From Anaerolineae bacterium (GTDB lineage: Bacteria; Chloroflexota; Anaerolineae; Aggregatilineales; Phototrophicaceae), in the NCBI GenBank assembly GCA_022822305.1, contig JAJEBY010000004.1, positions 1 through 36,119 on the forward strand: a stretch of 36,119 nt of DNA, read 5' to 3'. A program made the position numbers and the translations under genes. The notes under the pieces were generated by a model. It saw nothing but the letters and a program-made list of their open reading frames with translations, was not told the DNA's origin and did not search any database. Numbering within the stretch: position 1 is the stretch's first letter; every line of letters starts with the position of its first letter. Shown in pieces: positions 25,337 to 32,530 of the stretch.

Positions 25337-26845
25337 TCAGGCGGCGCAATTGCTGGCCGGTCGACTGCGGATGGGCGTCCAGTCCGGCAGCAAATAATCG
25401 ACCTTGTCCGAGTCCGGGATCGTCAAGAGATAGACTTTGACGTATTTCCCCCAAGACACCCAATCGTCGTCGCTATAGCCGAGGTCGATCCAATAAGGCG
25501 AACTGCGCCAGCCCGCGGTATCGGCCATGGCGCCGATGCCATAACCCGGCACATAGACCTCCGTGCCGTAGGGAATAATCTCCGGATAGGCCGCCACGAT
25601 GCCTTTCTTGAGAGTCGCGCCAATTGAAGTTCGGTCGTCGCCGCCCAACGCCGCCGGATGATAGCTGGTGGCGTACATGCAGAGTACGCGCCAATATTGA
25701 CGCGGACCCTGTGGCGTATCCACGCTGCCCAGGGCGTGCCGCGTGCCGTAATGAACTACCATATCGCGCGGGTCTTGCGCCACGACCGTCTCGATGACCT
25801 CGCGGCTGACTTCCACGCCGTTTTCATAGCGCAAGCGGCTGCGGGTGACGCGCTCGCCTTCCTGGCCCAGCTGAACCACTTGCTTGCGATCGAGATTGAG
25901 CTCGCCGTCGGGCTCATAGCGCGTTTCAAAGGGGATGATCTCGCTCTCGCTTAATTCTTCTTCGGTGACGCGCACGATCTCGATTACCATGTCCGGCGTG
26001 ATCGCGCTATCGCCGGGCGGGATTACGAAATCTCGATCAAAAAGCGCGATGTCCAGCTCCGCCAGCAGCTCATCCACATGTTCGGCGCTGCTGCGCGCGT
26101 CAATGACGACGCCATCCACCTGCAGCGAGACCGGTATGCCCCTCACTATTGTCACGGTCATATCGCGCTCGATGAGCGTGTCGGCCGCGGGATCCAGCTT
26201 GTCGCCAGTGTCCAGAGTGATGCCGGCTTGCATGAGCGCGGCGCCAACCGTCTCCGCCGTGGTCGACAGATTCATCTCCTCGTCTTCGCTGCTGACGGTC
26301 AAGCGCCGGGGGCGGCGAATTTCGATATGACGCGCCGGTATCGTCCAGCCGGGCAGCGCCTCGAATCGCGCCAGCGCGCCATTGACCCAGATCTTGTCGT
26401 CGGCGCTAACATCAATCTCCGCGCGCTGGAGGATTGCCAGCGGATTATCCAGTGCCGTGCGCAGGACCTGCGCGCGGCCTTGAATCACCAGCGTCACCTC
26501 GCGAGCGGGAGTGATGGCGATAGTCATGCCATCGGTCAGCGGCTCGTCCAACCCATGCGAAAGCGCGGCGTCCACAGGAAGCGCGACCTCGATGTCGTTC
26601 AGCAGTTCGCCAACGGTCTGGGCGCGCGTCTGATGCCGACTTAGGCTGCCGCGATCAATGAGTGCGATCGTCATCGCGCTGCCGACCTCGAAATCGGACA
26701 AGACGCCGACCAGCAGCAGCATGGTGATAGACAACGCGCACGAGGTCAGGCCGATGATCGTCAGCAGCAGCCAGCGCAGGCCGCGCCGCCTCGATCGTCG
26801 GTGAATCGCCCGTTGCGCGCGCAATGGTTGCGTATCTAGGGACAA
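25337..26845 (-). CDS. YabE-like DUF348/G5/3D cell-wall protein
   Basis: A 502-residue membrane-anchored envelope protein. A basic N-terminus precedes one transmembrane helix (about 24-50). Then come three to four DUF348 repeats (about 55-310), a G5 domain (about 312-390, ending AQDPRDMVVHYGT) and a C-terminal 3D domain. YabE/RpfB-type proteins bind and remodel peptidoglycan, and the 3D domain is related to the MltA lytic transglycosylase fold. Of the three family aspartates, two are kept (D442 in ADTAG, D454 in WIDLG) but the first is Tyr (Y420, AAYP instead of AVDP). The start is TTG with GGGAGG 6 nt upstream. It converges stop-to-stop on the PBP and is divergent from znuA. Confidence 0.9.
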   Translation of the reverse strand: MSLDTQPLRAQRAIHRRSRRRGLRWLLLTIIGLTSCALSITMLLLVGVLSDFEVGSAMTIALIDRGSLSRHQTRAQTVGELLNDIEVALPVDAALSHGLDEPLTDGMTIAITPAREVTLVIQGRAQVLRTALDNPLAILQRAEIDVSADDKIWVNGALARFEALPGWTIPARHIEIRRPRRLTVSSEDEEMNLSTTAETVGAALMQAGITLDTGDKLDPAADTLIERDMTVTIVRGIPVSLQVDGVVIDARSSAEHVDELLAELDIALFDRDFVIPPGDSAITPDMVIEIVRVTEEELSESEIIPFETRYEPDGELNLDRKQVVQLGQEGERVTRSRLRYENGVEVSREVIETVVAQDPRDMVVHYGTRHALGSVDTPQGPRQYWRVLCMYATSYHPAALGGDDRTSIGATLKKGIVAAYPEIIPYGTEVYVPGYGIGAMADTAGWRSSPYWIDLGYSDDDWVSWGKYVKVYLLTIPDSDKVDYLLPDWTPIRSRPASNCAA

Positions 26846-26969
26846 GCCGTGCCTCCCTGTAATAATCTAAAGTGTACCGACAAGCCCCTCGCCTGAACAA
26901 GCAGAAAGCCAGATTTGAGTACATGCCGATCCATAATGGGATTAAGATGAATTACATTTCACATCACCC

Positions 26970-27012
26970 TTGTCCACGTTGAATGTTCTTTCTATAATGA
27001 GACATCGTCTCA
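26970..27012 (+). promoter_or_regulatory. znuA promoter with palindromic operator candidate
   Basis: TTGTCC (26970) and TATAAT (26993) are 17 nt apart. The palindrome TGAGACATCGTCTCA (26998-27012) overlaps the last base of the -10 box and extends 2-3 bp on both sides with one mismatch. A repressor bound here would block RNA polymerase, and for a zinc-uptake operon the natural candidate is a Zur-type (Fur-family) regulator. The sequence is not the E. coli or B. subtilis Zur box that I know. Confidence 0.65.
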
Positions 27013-27037
27013 ATAACAAATCACGAGGTGTTTCCCC

Positions 27038-28315
27038 ATGCGATCGAAAGTACCCTTTTTTCTGCTCGTTTTCGTCGGATTGCTGCTGCAATCCTTCACG
27101 CCGTTGGCACAGGACGACACGCTGAAAGTCGTGGCGTCGCAAAGCATCCTGGCCGATGTCGCCCGGAATGTGGCCGGCGACAATATCGAAGTCAGCGCGC
27201 TAATGCCCGTCGGCGCCGATCCGCACACGTTCATCCCATCGCCGAGCGACCTCGCAGCGGTCGCCAATGCCGATCTGGTTTTGCTCGTCGGCATGGGTTA
27301 CGAAGAGCTCGTGTTGGACGCGATCGTCAACGCCGGCGAAACGGTCAACATGGTGGTGGCATCGGCTTGCGTCGAGATTCTGTCCTACGGCGCGACTGTC
27401 CACAGTGATGATGAGCATATGGACGAACACGCCGAAGAGCATGCCCACGAGCATGATGAAGACGAGCATGCGGACGAGCATGAAGATGAGCATGCAGACG
27501 AGCATGAAGATGAGCATGCAGACGAACATGCCGACGAGCATGACGAAGACGAACATGCCGACGAGCATGACGAAGATGAACACGCCCACGAGCATGACGA
27601 GATGGGCATGGCGCCGGACTGCGATGCCTATGTTGCCGAGTTTGAGGCGCTGATGGGCGAGGAAGCGGATCATGACCATGACCATGACCACGTCGAGACT
27701 CTGGGGCGAGCCAGCGAGATTGATTGCGGCGCCGGGCATGACCACGGGGACGAAGATGATCACCATCTTCACGGCGAGGGCAGCTGCGATCCGCATCTGT
27801 GGATGGATCCGCACAACGTGATTTACTGGGTGCTGATGATCCGCGACTCGTTGAGCGTGCTGGATTCGGGCCATGCCGACAGCTATGCCGCCAACGCCGA
27901 TGCCTACATTCAAGAACTGGTAGCGCTGCAATCTGAATTCATCCTGCCGACGCTGGCGGAGTTGCCCGCCGAAAACCGCATTCTGATCACCGGCCACGAG
28001 ACCCTGGGTTACTTTGCCGCGGTCTTCGACTTTGAACTGGTCACGACTATCGTGCCGCTCTCGGAAACCATGATCGAACCGAGCGCTCGTGAAGTGGCTG
28101 ACTTGATCGACCGTGTCCGTGACGCGGGCGTTGCGGCTGTCTTTGGGGATACTTATTCGCCGGGTCGCGTGCTTGAGGTCATCGCCGCGGAGACGGGCGT
28201 CAAAATCGCCAGCTTATACAGCGACACGCTCAGCGACAGCGATGGTCCCGCCGCTACCTATCTCGATTATATGCGCTACAATGTCTCGACTATCGTCGAG
28301 GCCTTGAAGCCTTAA
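27038..28315 (+). CDS. znuA: Zinc ABC transporter substrate-binding protein with giant His-rich loop
   Basis: A 425-residue cluster A-I metal-binding protein, exported by a signal peptide (1-24). Zinc ligands fit H63 (GADPHTF), H253 (CDPHLWMDPHN) and H320 (ITGHETLGYF), with an acidic residue near FGDTYSPG as the fourth. Between the first and second ligand lies an unusually long loop (about 122-250) rich in His, Asp and Glu. It contains DEH-type tandem repeats (122-190), then DHDHDHDH, then GHDHGDEDDHHLHG. ZnuA loops of this kind bind extra zinc and hand it to the main site, but are usually much shorter. No lipobox is obvious. GAGGTG lies 7 nt upstream of the ATG. It is the first gene of the znuA-C-B operon. 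Confidence 0.95.
   Translation: MRSKVPFFLLVFVGLLLQSFTPLAQDDTLKVVASQSILADVARNVAGDNIEVSALMPVGADPHTFIPSPSDLAAVANADLVLLVGMGYEELVLDAIVNAGETVNMVVASACVEILSYGATVHSDDEHMDEHAEEHAHEHDEDEHADEHEDEHADEHEDEHADEHADEHDEDEHADEHDEDEHAHEHDEMGMAPDCDAYVAEFEALMGEEADHDHDHDHVETLGRASEIDCGAGHDHGDEDDHHLHGEGSCDPHLWMDPHNVIYWVLMIRDSLSVLDSGHADSYAANADAYIQELVALQSEFILPTLAELPAENRILITGHETLGYFAAVFDFELVTTIVPLSETMIEPSAREVADLIDRVRDAGVAAVFGDTYSPGRVLEVIAAETGVKIASLYSDTLSDSDGPAATYLDYMRYNVSTIVEALKP
27482..27595 (+). repeat. In-frame tandem repeats in the ZnuA loop
   Basis: A 24-bp unit (27482-27505) encoding EDEHADEH is repeated at 27506-27529 with one base change. A 27-bp unit (27542-27568) encoding DEDEHADEH follows and is repeated at 27569-27595 with a few changes. 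The near identity points to recent slippage-type expansion. Confidence 0.85.
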
Positions 28316-28334
28316 GCACAAAGGAGAGAGCAGG

Positions 28335-29171
28335 ATGCCGGCACTTCATCTCAAGCGCAAATCGACGCCTGTTGACGCCGCGCATCCTGCCCTGATGGTC
28401 GAGCGACTCTCGGTCGGTTATCCCGGCCATCGCAATGCCATCAAGGACCTCAGTTTCCGTGTCGAGCCGGGCGAACGCGTGGCCGTCATCGGCCCCAATG
28501 GCGCCGGCAAGAGCACACTCTTCGGAGCGATCGTCGGCACGCTGCCGTTCACTAGCGGTCATATTTCCATCCATGGCGCGGATTGCCGCAGCAGCCACAG
28601 CTACGTTGGTTATGTGCCCCAGCGGAATGACATCGACTGGTCCTTCCCCGCTTCTGTATTTGATGTGGTGATGATGGGACGCAGCCGGCATATCGGCTGG
28701 TTTCGTTTGCCCAGCCGCGCTGATCACGCCGTTGTACACGACATCTTGGAGCGTCTGAGCCTGGACGGGCTGACCAAGCGCCAAATAAGCGAACTGAGCG
28801 GCGGCCAGCGGCGGCGCGTTTTCATCGCGCGGGCATTGGCGCAGGATGCGCGCATCATGGTACTCGACGAACCCTTGACCGGTATCGACCAGAGCGCCGA
28901 GCGCGAGGTCGTCGAATCTCTGGAGATACTTACCAACCATGGCATCACCATTTTGCTTTCGACTCATCACCTGGGATACGCCGCACTGCATTTCGACAAG
29001 ATCTTGATACTGAATTCCGAGATTCTGGCGTACGGTCCGCCCGCCGAGGTGTTTAACAGTGAACAACTGAGACGGGCATTCGGCGGAGCGCTTCCGGTTG
29101 TCGCGCAGGGAGACGATCTGCTGATGTTCGAGTTGGACGCGACGCGCGAGAGCCGGCATGGACATCGCTAG
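28335..29171 (+). CDS. znuC: Zinc ABC transporter ATP-binding protein
   Basis: A 278-residue ABC ATPase: Walker A GPNGAGKST (53-61), Q-loop VGYVPQRNDIDWSFP, signature ELSGGQRRRVFIARAL, Walker B MVLDEP, and H-loop STHHLGY. The Q-loop wording (PQRxxIDWxFP) is typical of zinc/manganese importers. It powers zinc import through ZnuB. AAGGAG lies upstream of the ATG with 19 bp after znuA. Its end overlaps znuB by 14 bp. The N-terminus carries about 18 extra residues before the ATPase core. Confidence 0.95.
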   Translation: MPALHLKRKSTPVDAAHPALMVERLSVGYPGHRNAIKDLSFRVEPGERVAVIGPNGAGKSTLFGAIVGTLPFTSGHISIHGADCRSSHSYVGYVPQRNDIDWSFPASVFDVVMMGRSRHIGWFRLPSRADHAVVHDILERLSLDGLTKRQISELSGGQRRRVFIARALAQDARIMVLDEPLTGIDQSAEREVVESLEILTNHGITILLSTHHLGYAALHFDKILILNSEILAYGPPAEVFNSEQLRRAFGGALPVVAQGDDLLMFELDATRESRHGHR

Positions 29172-30012
29172 TTTCTTGTCCGAGCCACTCAGTTACGCCT
29201 TCATCCAGCGCGGCATGCTGGCGTTGATTCTGGTCGGCGGGCTCAGCGCGGTGGTGGGCTGTTTTGTGGTGGTGCGCGGCATGGCCTTCTTCGGCGACGC
29301 CCTCGCTCACGCCATTTTGCCCGGCGTGGCCGTCTCGTACCTGGCCAGCGGCGGCATCGTGCACAGCAACCTCTTCATCGGCGGGATTGGGTCCGGCGTG
29401 CTTAGCGCGTTGGTCATCGCCTGGCTGACGCGCAACCAGGAACTGAAAGAAGACAGCGCCATCGCCATCGTCTTCGTCACTATGTTCGCGCTGGGCATCG
29501 CCATCATCAGCATGCAATCCAGCTACACGGCCGACCTGACCCATATCCTCTTCGGCAGCATCAACGGCATCAGCCATGACGATTTGCTGCTGATGGCGGC
29601 CATGGCCGCCGGGACACTCGTCGTCATCTTCCTGCTCTACAAAGAGTTTCTCATCATCAGCTTTGATCTCAGCCTCGCGCACAGTCTGCGGATGCCCGTC
29701 GAGCGACTGCGGCTGCTACTCTTGATCATCATCGCCGTGACCATCGTGGTCAGTTTGCAGGCGGTGGGCATCGCGCTGATGCTGGCGCTGCTGACCACGC
29801 CGGCGGCCACTGCGCGGCTGTTGGTCAAGCGCTTGCACCACATGATCGTGATTGCCTGCCTGATCGGCATCATCAGCGGCATCGTCGGCTTTTACGCCTC
29901 CTACTATCTCGATGTTCCGTCCGGCGCCTGCATCGTGTTGACCCTGAGCGCCTTGTTTGGTCTGGTCTTCATAGTGCAGACGGGCTGGAATGCGCTTCGC
30001 GCGAAAGACTGA
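29158..30012 (+). CDS. znuB: Zinc ABC transporter permease
   Basis: A 284-residue ABC-3 family permease with about eight hydrophobic helices. Typical segments are FIQRGMLALILVGGLSAVVG near the N-terminus, VRGMAFFGDALAHAILPGVA (the ATPase-contact region) and SLQAVGIALMLALLTTPAATARLL. It forms the homodimeric membrane channel for zinc import with ZnuC. It overlaps znuC by 14 bp, so translation is coupled. It could carry manganese instead of zinc, but the His-rich partner protein argues for zinc. Confidence 0.94.
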   Translation: MDIASFLSEPLSYAFIQRGMLALILVGGLSAVVGCFVVVRGMAFFGDALAHAILPGVAVSYLASGGIVHSNLFIGGIGSGVLSALVIAWLTRNQELKEDSAIAIVFVTMFALGIAIISMQSSYTADLTHILFGSINGISHDDLLLMAAMAAGTLVVIFLLYKEFLIISFDLSLAHSLRMPVERLRLLLLIIIAVTIVVSLQAVGIALMLALLTTPAATARLLVKRLHHMIVIACLIGIISGIVGFYASYYLDVPSGACIVLTLSALFGLVFIVQTGWNALRAKD

Positions 30013-30081
30013 GCGCATTAATCGCTTGCTTTATGCGGCGATAACGAAGTATGCTTCAGGTGTCGAGACGGGAGACGCCGT

Positions 30082-31026
30082 ATGATCAGCGCGCTGAAAA
30101 CTCAAATTGACTCGGTAGGATTCGCCATCGTCGAGAATCTGCTTGATGCGCCGGCGCTGCAGGCGATCATAGATGACTATTGTCAATTGCTGGAGCGGCT
30201 GGCCCCGCAATGGCAGGCGCAGGGATTGATCTCATCGACTTATCAAGGCCTGCCCTTCGAGCAACGCTTGACCGCCATCTTGGGCGAAGCGAAAAGAGAC
30301 GTCTTCGCCTACATGGATATCGCGCTGTCGAACGAAACTGTGCGGGCGGACGCGACTATCAATATCAGCCGCGCGGTCTATGATCTGCTGCGCGACGAGC
30401 GGATTCTCGACCAGGTCGAAGCGGTCATCGGCGGCGAGATTCTGGCCAATCCGATTCAGCATGTGCGCATCAAACCACCGCAACGCAAGGTCGCGCCCGG
30501 CATGGCCAACCTGACCACCGAGACCAAGTGGCATCAAGACCAAGGCGTGCATCGTCCCAACGCCGACGACACTGAGATTCTCACGGTTTGGCTCGCCATC
30601 ACCGACGCCACCATCGACAACGGCTGCCTGCAAGCGGTGCCCTACAGTCATCTCGACGGCATCACCGAGCACTGTCCCTTCGAGCAAGTCGAAATACCGC
30701 AACACTTGTTGGCCGGCGAACCGCTCGCGCTGCCGATCAAAGCCGGCGACGCCATTTTCATGCACCGGCTGACACAGCACAGTTCGTTGGTCAATCGCAG
30801 CGACAGCATCCGCTGGAGCTTTGATCTGCGCTATCAACCCATCGGCGCGCCTACCGGTCGCGATGAATTCCCCGGCCTGATCGCGCGCAGCCGCCGCGAC
30901 CCCGCCCAGGTGCAAACATATGAAGAGTGGCGCGACTCATGGTATGCCGCCAAGGCATATCTGGCCGCGTTGGAAGAGCGTCCGCTGACGCATCGCTGGT
31001 CGGCCGGGGCCGAGGTTTGCGCCTGA
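30082..31026 (+). CDS. Phytanoyl-CoA dioxygenase (PhyH)-family protein
   Basis: A 314-residue Fe(II)/2-oxoglutarate dioxygenase of the PhyH superfamily. The iron triad fits H151-x-D153 (KWHQDQGVH) and H233 (LTQHSSLVNRS), and R244 is a fitting 2-oxoglutarate ligand. Family members hydroxylate lipids, amino acids, alkaloids and other small molecules; the substrate is not evident. GGGAG lies 8 nt before the ATG. It sits 69 bp after znuB on the same strand, so read-through is possible, but no functional link to zinc is obvious. Confidence 0.88.
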   Translation: MISALKTQIDSVGFAIVENLLDAPALQAIIDDYCQLLERLAPQWQAQGLISSTYQGLPFEQRLTAILGEAKRDVFAYMDIALSNETVRADATINISRAVYDLLRDERILDQVEAVIGGEILANPIQHVRIKPPQRKVAPGMANLTTETKWHQDQGVHRPNADDTEILTVWLAITDATIDNGCLQAVPYSHLDGITEHCPFEQVEIPQHLLAGEPLALPIKAGDAIFMHRLTQHSSLVNRSDSIRWSFDLRYQPIGAPTGRDEFPGLIARSRRDPAQVQTYEEWRDSWYAAKAYLAALEERPLTHRWSAGAEVCA

Positions 31027-31046
31027 TACGATCCCCCATCCCCCGG

Positions 31047-31094
31047 CCCCTTCGCCATCTCGATGGCGAAGCATCCCCAAAATGAGGGAAGGGG
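31047..31094. repeat. C-rich hairpin, composite repeat copy 2
   Basis: The outer arms CCCC and GGGG match copy 1, but the interior is replaced by a separate perfect hairpin: TTCGCCATC, loop TC, GATGGCGAA (31051-31070). The right half GGGAAGGGGAGCGTCG (31086-31101) is identical to copy 1. Confidence 0.7.
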
Positions 31095-31211
31095 AGCGTC
31101 GTGTTAAGCAACAAGGCTTGTGAATGGTGATTTTGCTTTATTTCTGCGAGGTGATCCGCAAGGCGTTTCCGCATTTGAGCACTGGTTCTACAATACCAAT
31201 CAAGCCATGTA

Positions 31212-31233
31212 GGGGCGAGCCATTGGCTCGCCC
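31212..31233. repeat. Single GGGCG hairpin
   Basis: GGGCGAGCC, loop ATT, GGCTCGCCC (9 perfect pairs), preceded by AATACCAATC-AAGCCATGTAG exactly where copy 1 has its first hairpin. No inverted partner follows directly. Confidence 0.8.
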
Positions 31234-31287
31234 GCTAAAGTCGAAGAGAAGTAGAAACAACAAAACAATGCAAAAGAAGAGAGACAC

Positions 31288-31360
31288 TGTAGGGGCGTCT
31301 CGCTGAGACGCCCGCTGTCGCCGCTACCTTGATTGGGCGTTTCGGCGAAACGCCCCTACA
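31288..31360. repeat. MITE-like 73-bp element with two covarying hairpins, copy 2
   Basis: The ends TGTAGGGGCG and CGCCCCTACA are perfectly inverted (10 bp). Hairpin 1: GGGCGTCTC/GAGACGCCC with loop GCT (31293-31313). Hairpin 2: GGGCGTTTC/GAAACGCCC with loop GGC (31335-31355). They are 21 nt apart. Same layout as 13576-13649 but with different stem cores, loops and spacer. Confidence 0.85.
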
Positions 31361-31471
31361 GATTTCCATTCATGAAGAATATCACTTATTTCGCATGACT
31401 TAGTTGCATTTGCTGAGGCTGGGGTGACCCAAAAGCTCGTTGCGTTACTGTCGAAACGATTTGGAAAGGAC

Positions 31472-32530
31472 TCAGGAGAGCGCGGCGCTCTGATTGGCTT
31501 CGGCGCGTTTGGCTTTGTCGGGGGCAGCGGCGCGGCCGCGATAGCGTGACTTCTGGGCATCAATGATCAGCGCCACCAGGATGATCAAGCCGCGCACGGC
31601 ATTGACCCAGAGCGGATCCACATTCATCAGGTTGAGCGCGTTGTTGACCATAGCCAGGAAGAGTACGCCGGCAAAAGCGCCGATGATCGAGCCCTCGCCG
31701 CCTTTCAAGCTGACGCCGCCGATGACGGCCGCGGCCACCACATTCAAGGTCATGCCCACACCCAGCGTCGGCACGGAGGCTTCCAGGCGACCCAGCAGCA
31801 TCCAGCCCGCCATGGCCGCCAGGAATCCGCTGGCGGTATAGACCAGAATCACGGTCCGCGCCGGGCTGAAGCCGGAAGCGCGCGCCGCGTCTTCGTTGGC
31901 GCCGACAGCGTAGACCTTGCGGCCGAATTGCATGCGGCTCATGACAAAGCCGAAGACCAGATAAAGCCCGATCGTCGCGATCACCGACACGGGGATGCCG
32001 GCGACGCGTCCGCCTCCCAGCCAGTTGAAAGCAGCCGGCGTACCGGGCATGATAGCGCCTTCGCTGATGGCCAGCGCCAAGCCGCGCAAGACCAATTGCA
32101 TCGCCAGCGTGACGATGAAGAAATTCATATTCAGCTTCATGATCATGAAGCCGTTGAGGAAACCGACAAAAGCGCCCAACAACAGAATTATCGGTATCAC
32201 AATCAGCGGATCCAGCTCGACGCCCAAGCCGCCCGCCTGCGCGAAATCCTGCTCGCGATAGGGCAGCATCAGCCAGGCCGCCATCACCGCCACCAGCGAT
32301 ACGGTGCCTTCCGCCGATAAATCCAGTTTGCGCGCCATCAAACACAGCGCTTGGCCGATCACCAGCACACCCAATACGCTGCCGGTGATCAAGATATTGG
32401 TGATATTGGGCACGCTGAGGTATTTGTCGATGGTCGATCCGAAGACGACCGCCGTCAGCACCAGCACCACCCAGATGAAATGCCGCGATCCGAGTTCGAG
32501 CAGGTCGTGTCGGTTACGAATCCCCAACAT
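31472..32530 (-). CDS. Ribose-type sugar ABC transporter permease 2
   Basis: A 352-residue RbsC/XylH-like permease (BPD_transp_2 family) with about nine to ten hydrophobic helices. Typical markers are GSVLGVLVIGQALCLMARKLDLS (substrate-path region), GFLNGFMIMKLNMNFFIVTL and the coupling segment GRKVYAVGANEDAARASGF. It imports a sugar or related small polar molecule with the adjacent ATPase. It overlaps the ATPase gene by 17 bp, with GGAGGG 4 nt before the ATG. The second permease gene lies on the other side of the ATPase, so the channel may be a heterodimer or two alternative homodimers. Confidence 0.93.
   Translation of the reverse strand: MLGIRNRHDLLELGSRHFIWVVLVLTAVVFGSTIDKYLSVPNITNILITGSVLGVLVIGQALCLMARKLDLSAEGTVSLVAVMAAWLMLPYREQDFAQAGGLGVELDPLIVIPIILLLGAFVGFLNGFMIMKLNMNFFIVTLAMQLVLRGLALAISEGAIMPGTPAAFNWLGGGRVAGIPVSVIATIGLYLVFGFVMSRMQFGRKVYAVGANEDAARASGFSPARTVILVYTASGFLAAMAGWMLLGRLEASVPTLGVGMTLNVVAAAVIGGVSLKGGEGSIIGAFAGVLFLAMVNNALNLMNVDPLWVNAVRGLIILVALIIDAQKSRYRGRAAAPDKAKRAEANQSAALS

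Larger units (their letters stand above)
31027..31471. other. Intergenic gap made mostly of composite repeat copy 2
   Basis: There is no gene in these 445 bp between convergent genes. From left: a C-rich hairpin (31047-31094), a segment collinear with copy 1, one GGGCG hairpin (31212-31233), a 54-nt A-rich spacer, and a complete 73-bp two-hairpin element (31288-31360). The last 110 bp show nothing recognisable. Confidence 0.75.

Noticed and set aside
27463..27600. Possible CRISPR-like array in the znuA region
   Set aside because: The repeats are 24-27 bp in-frame units without spacers and encode DEH repeats in the middle of a real protein.
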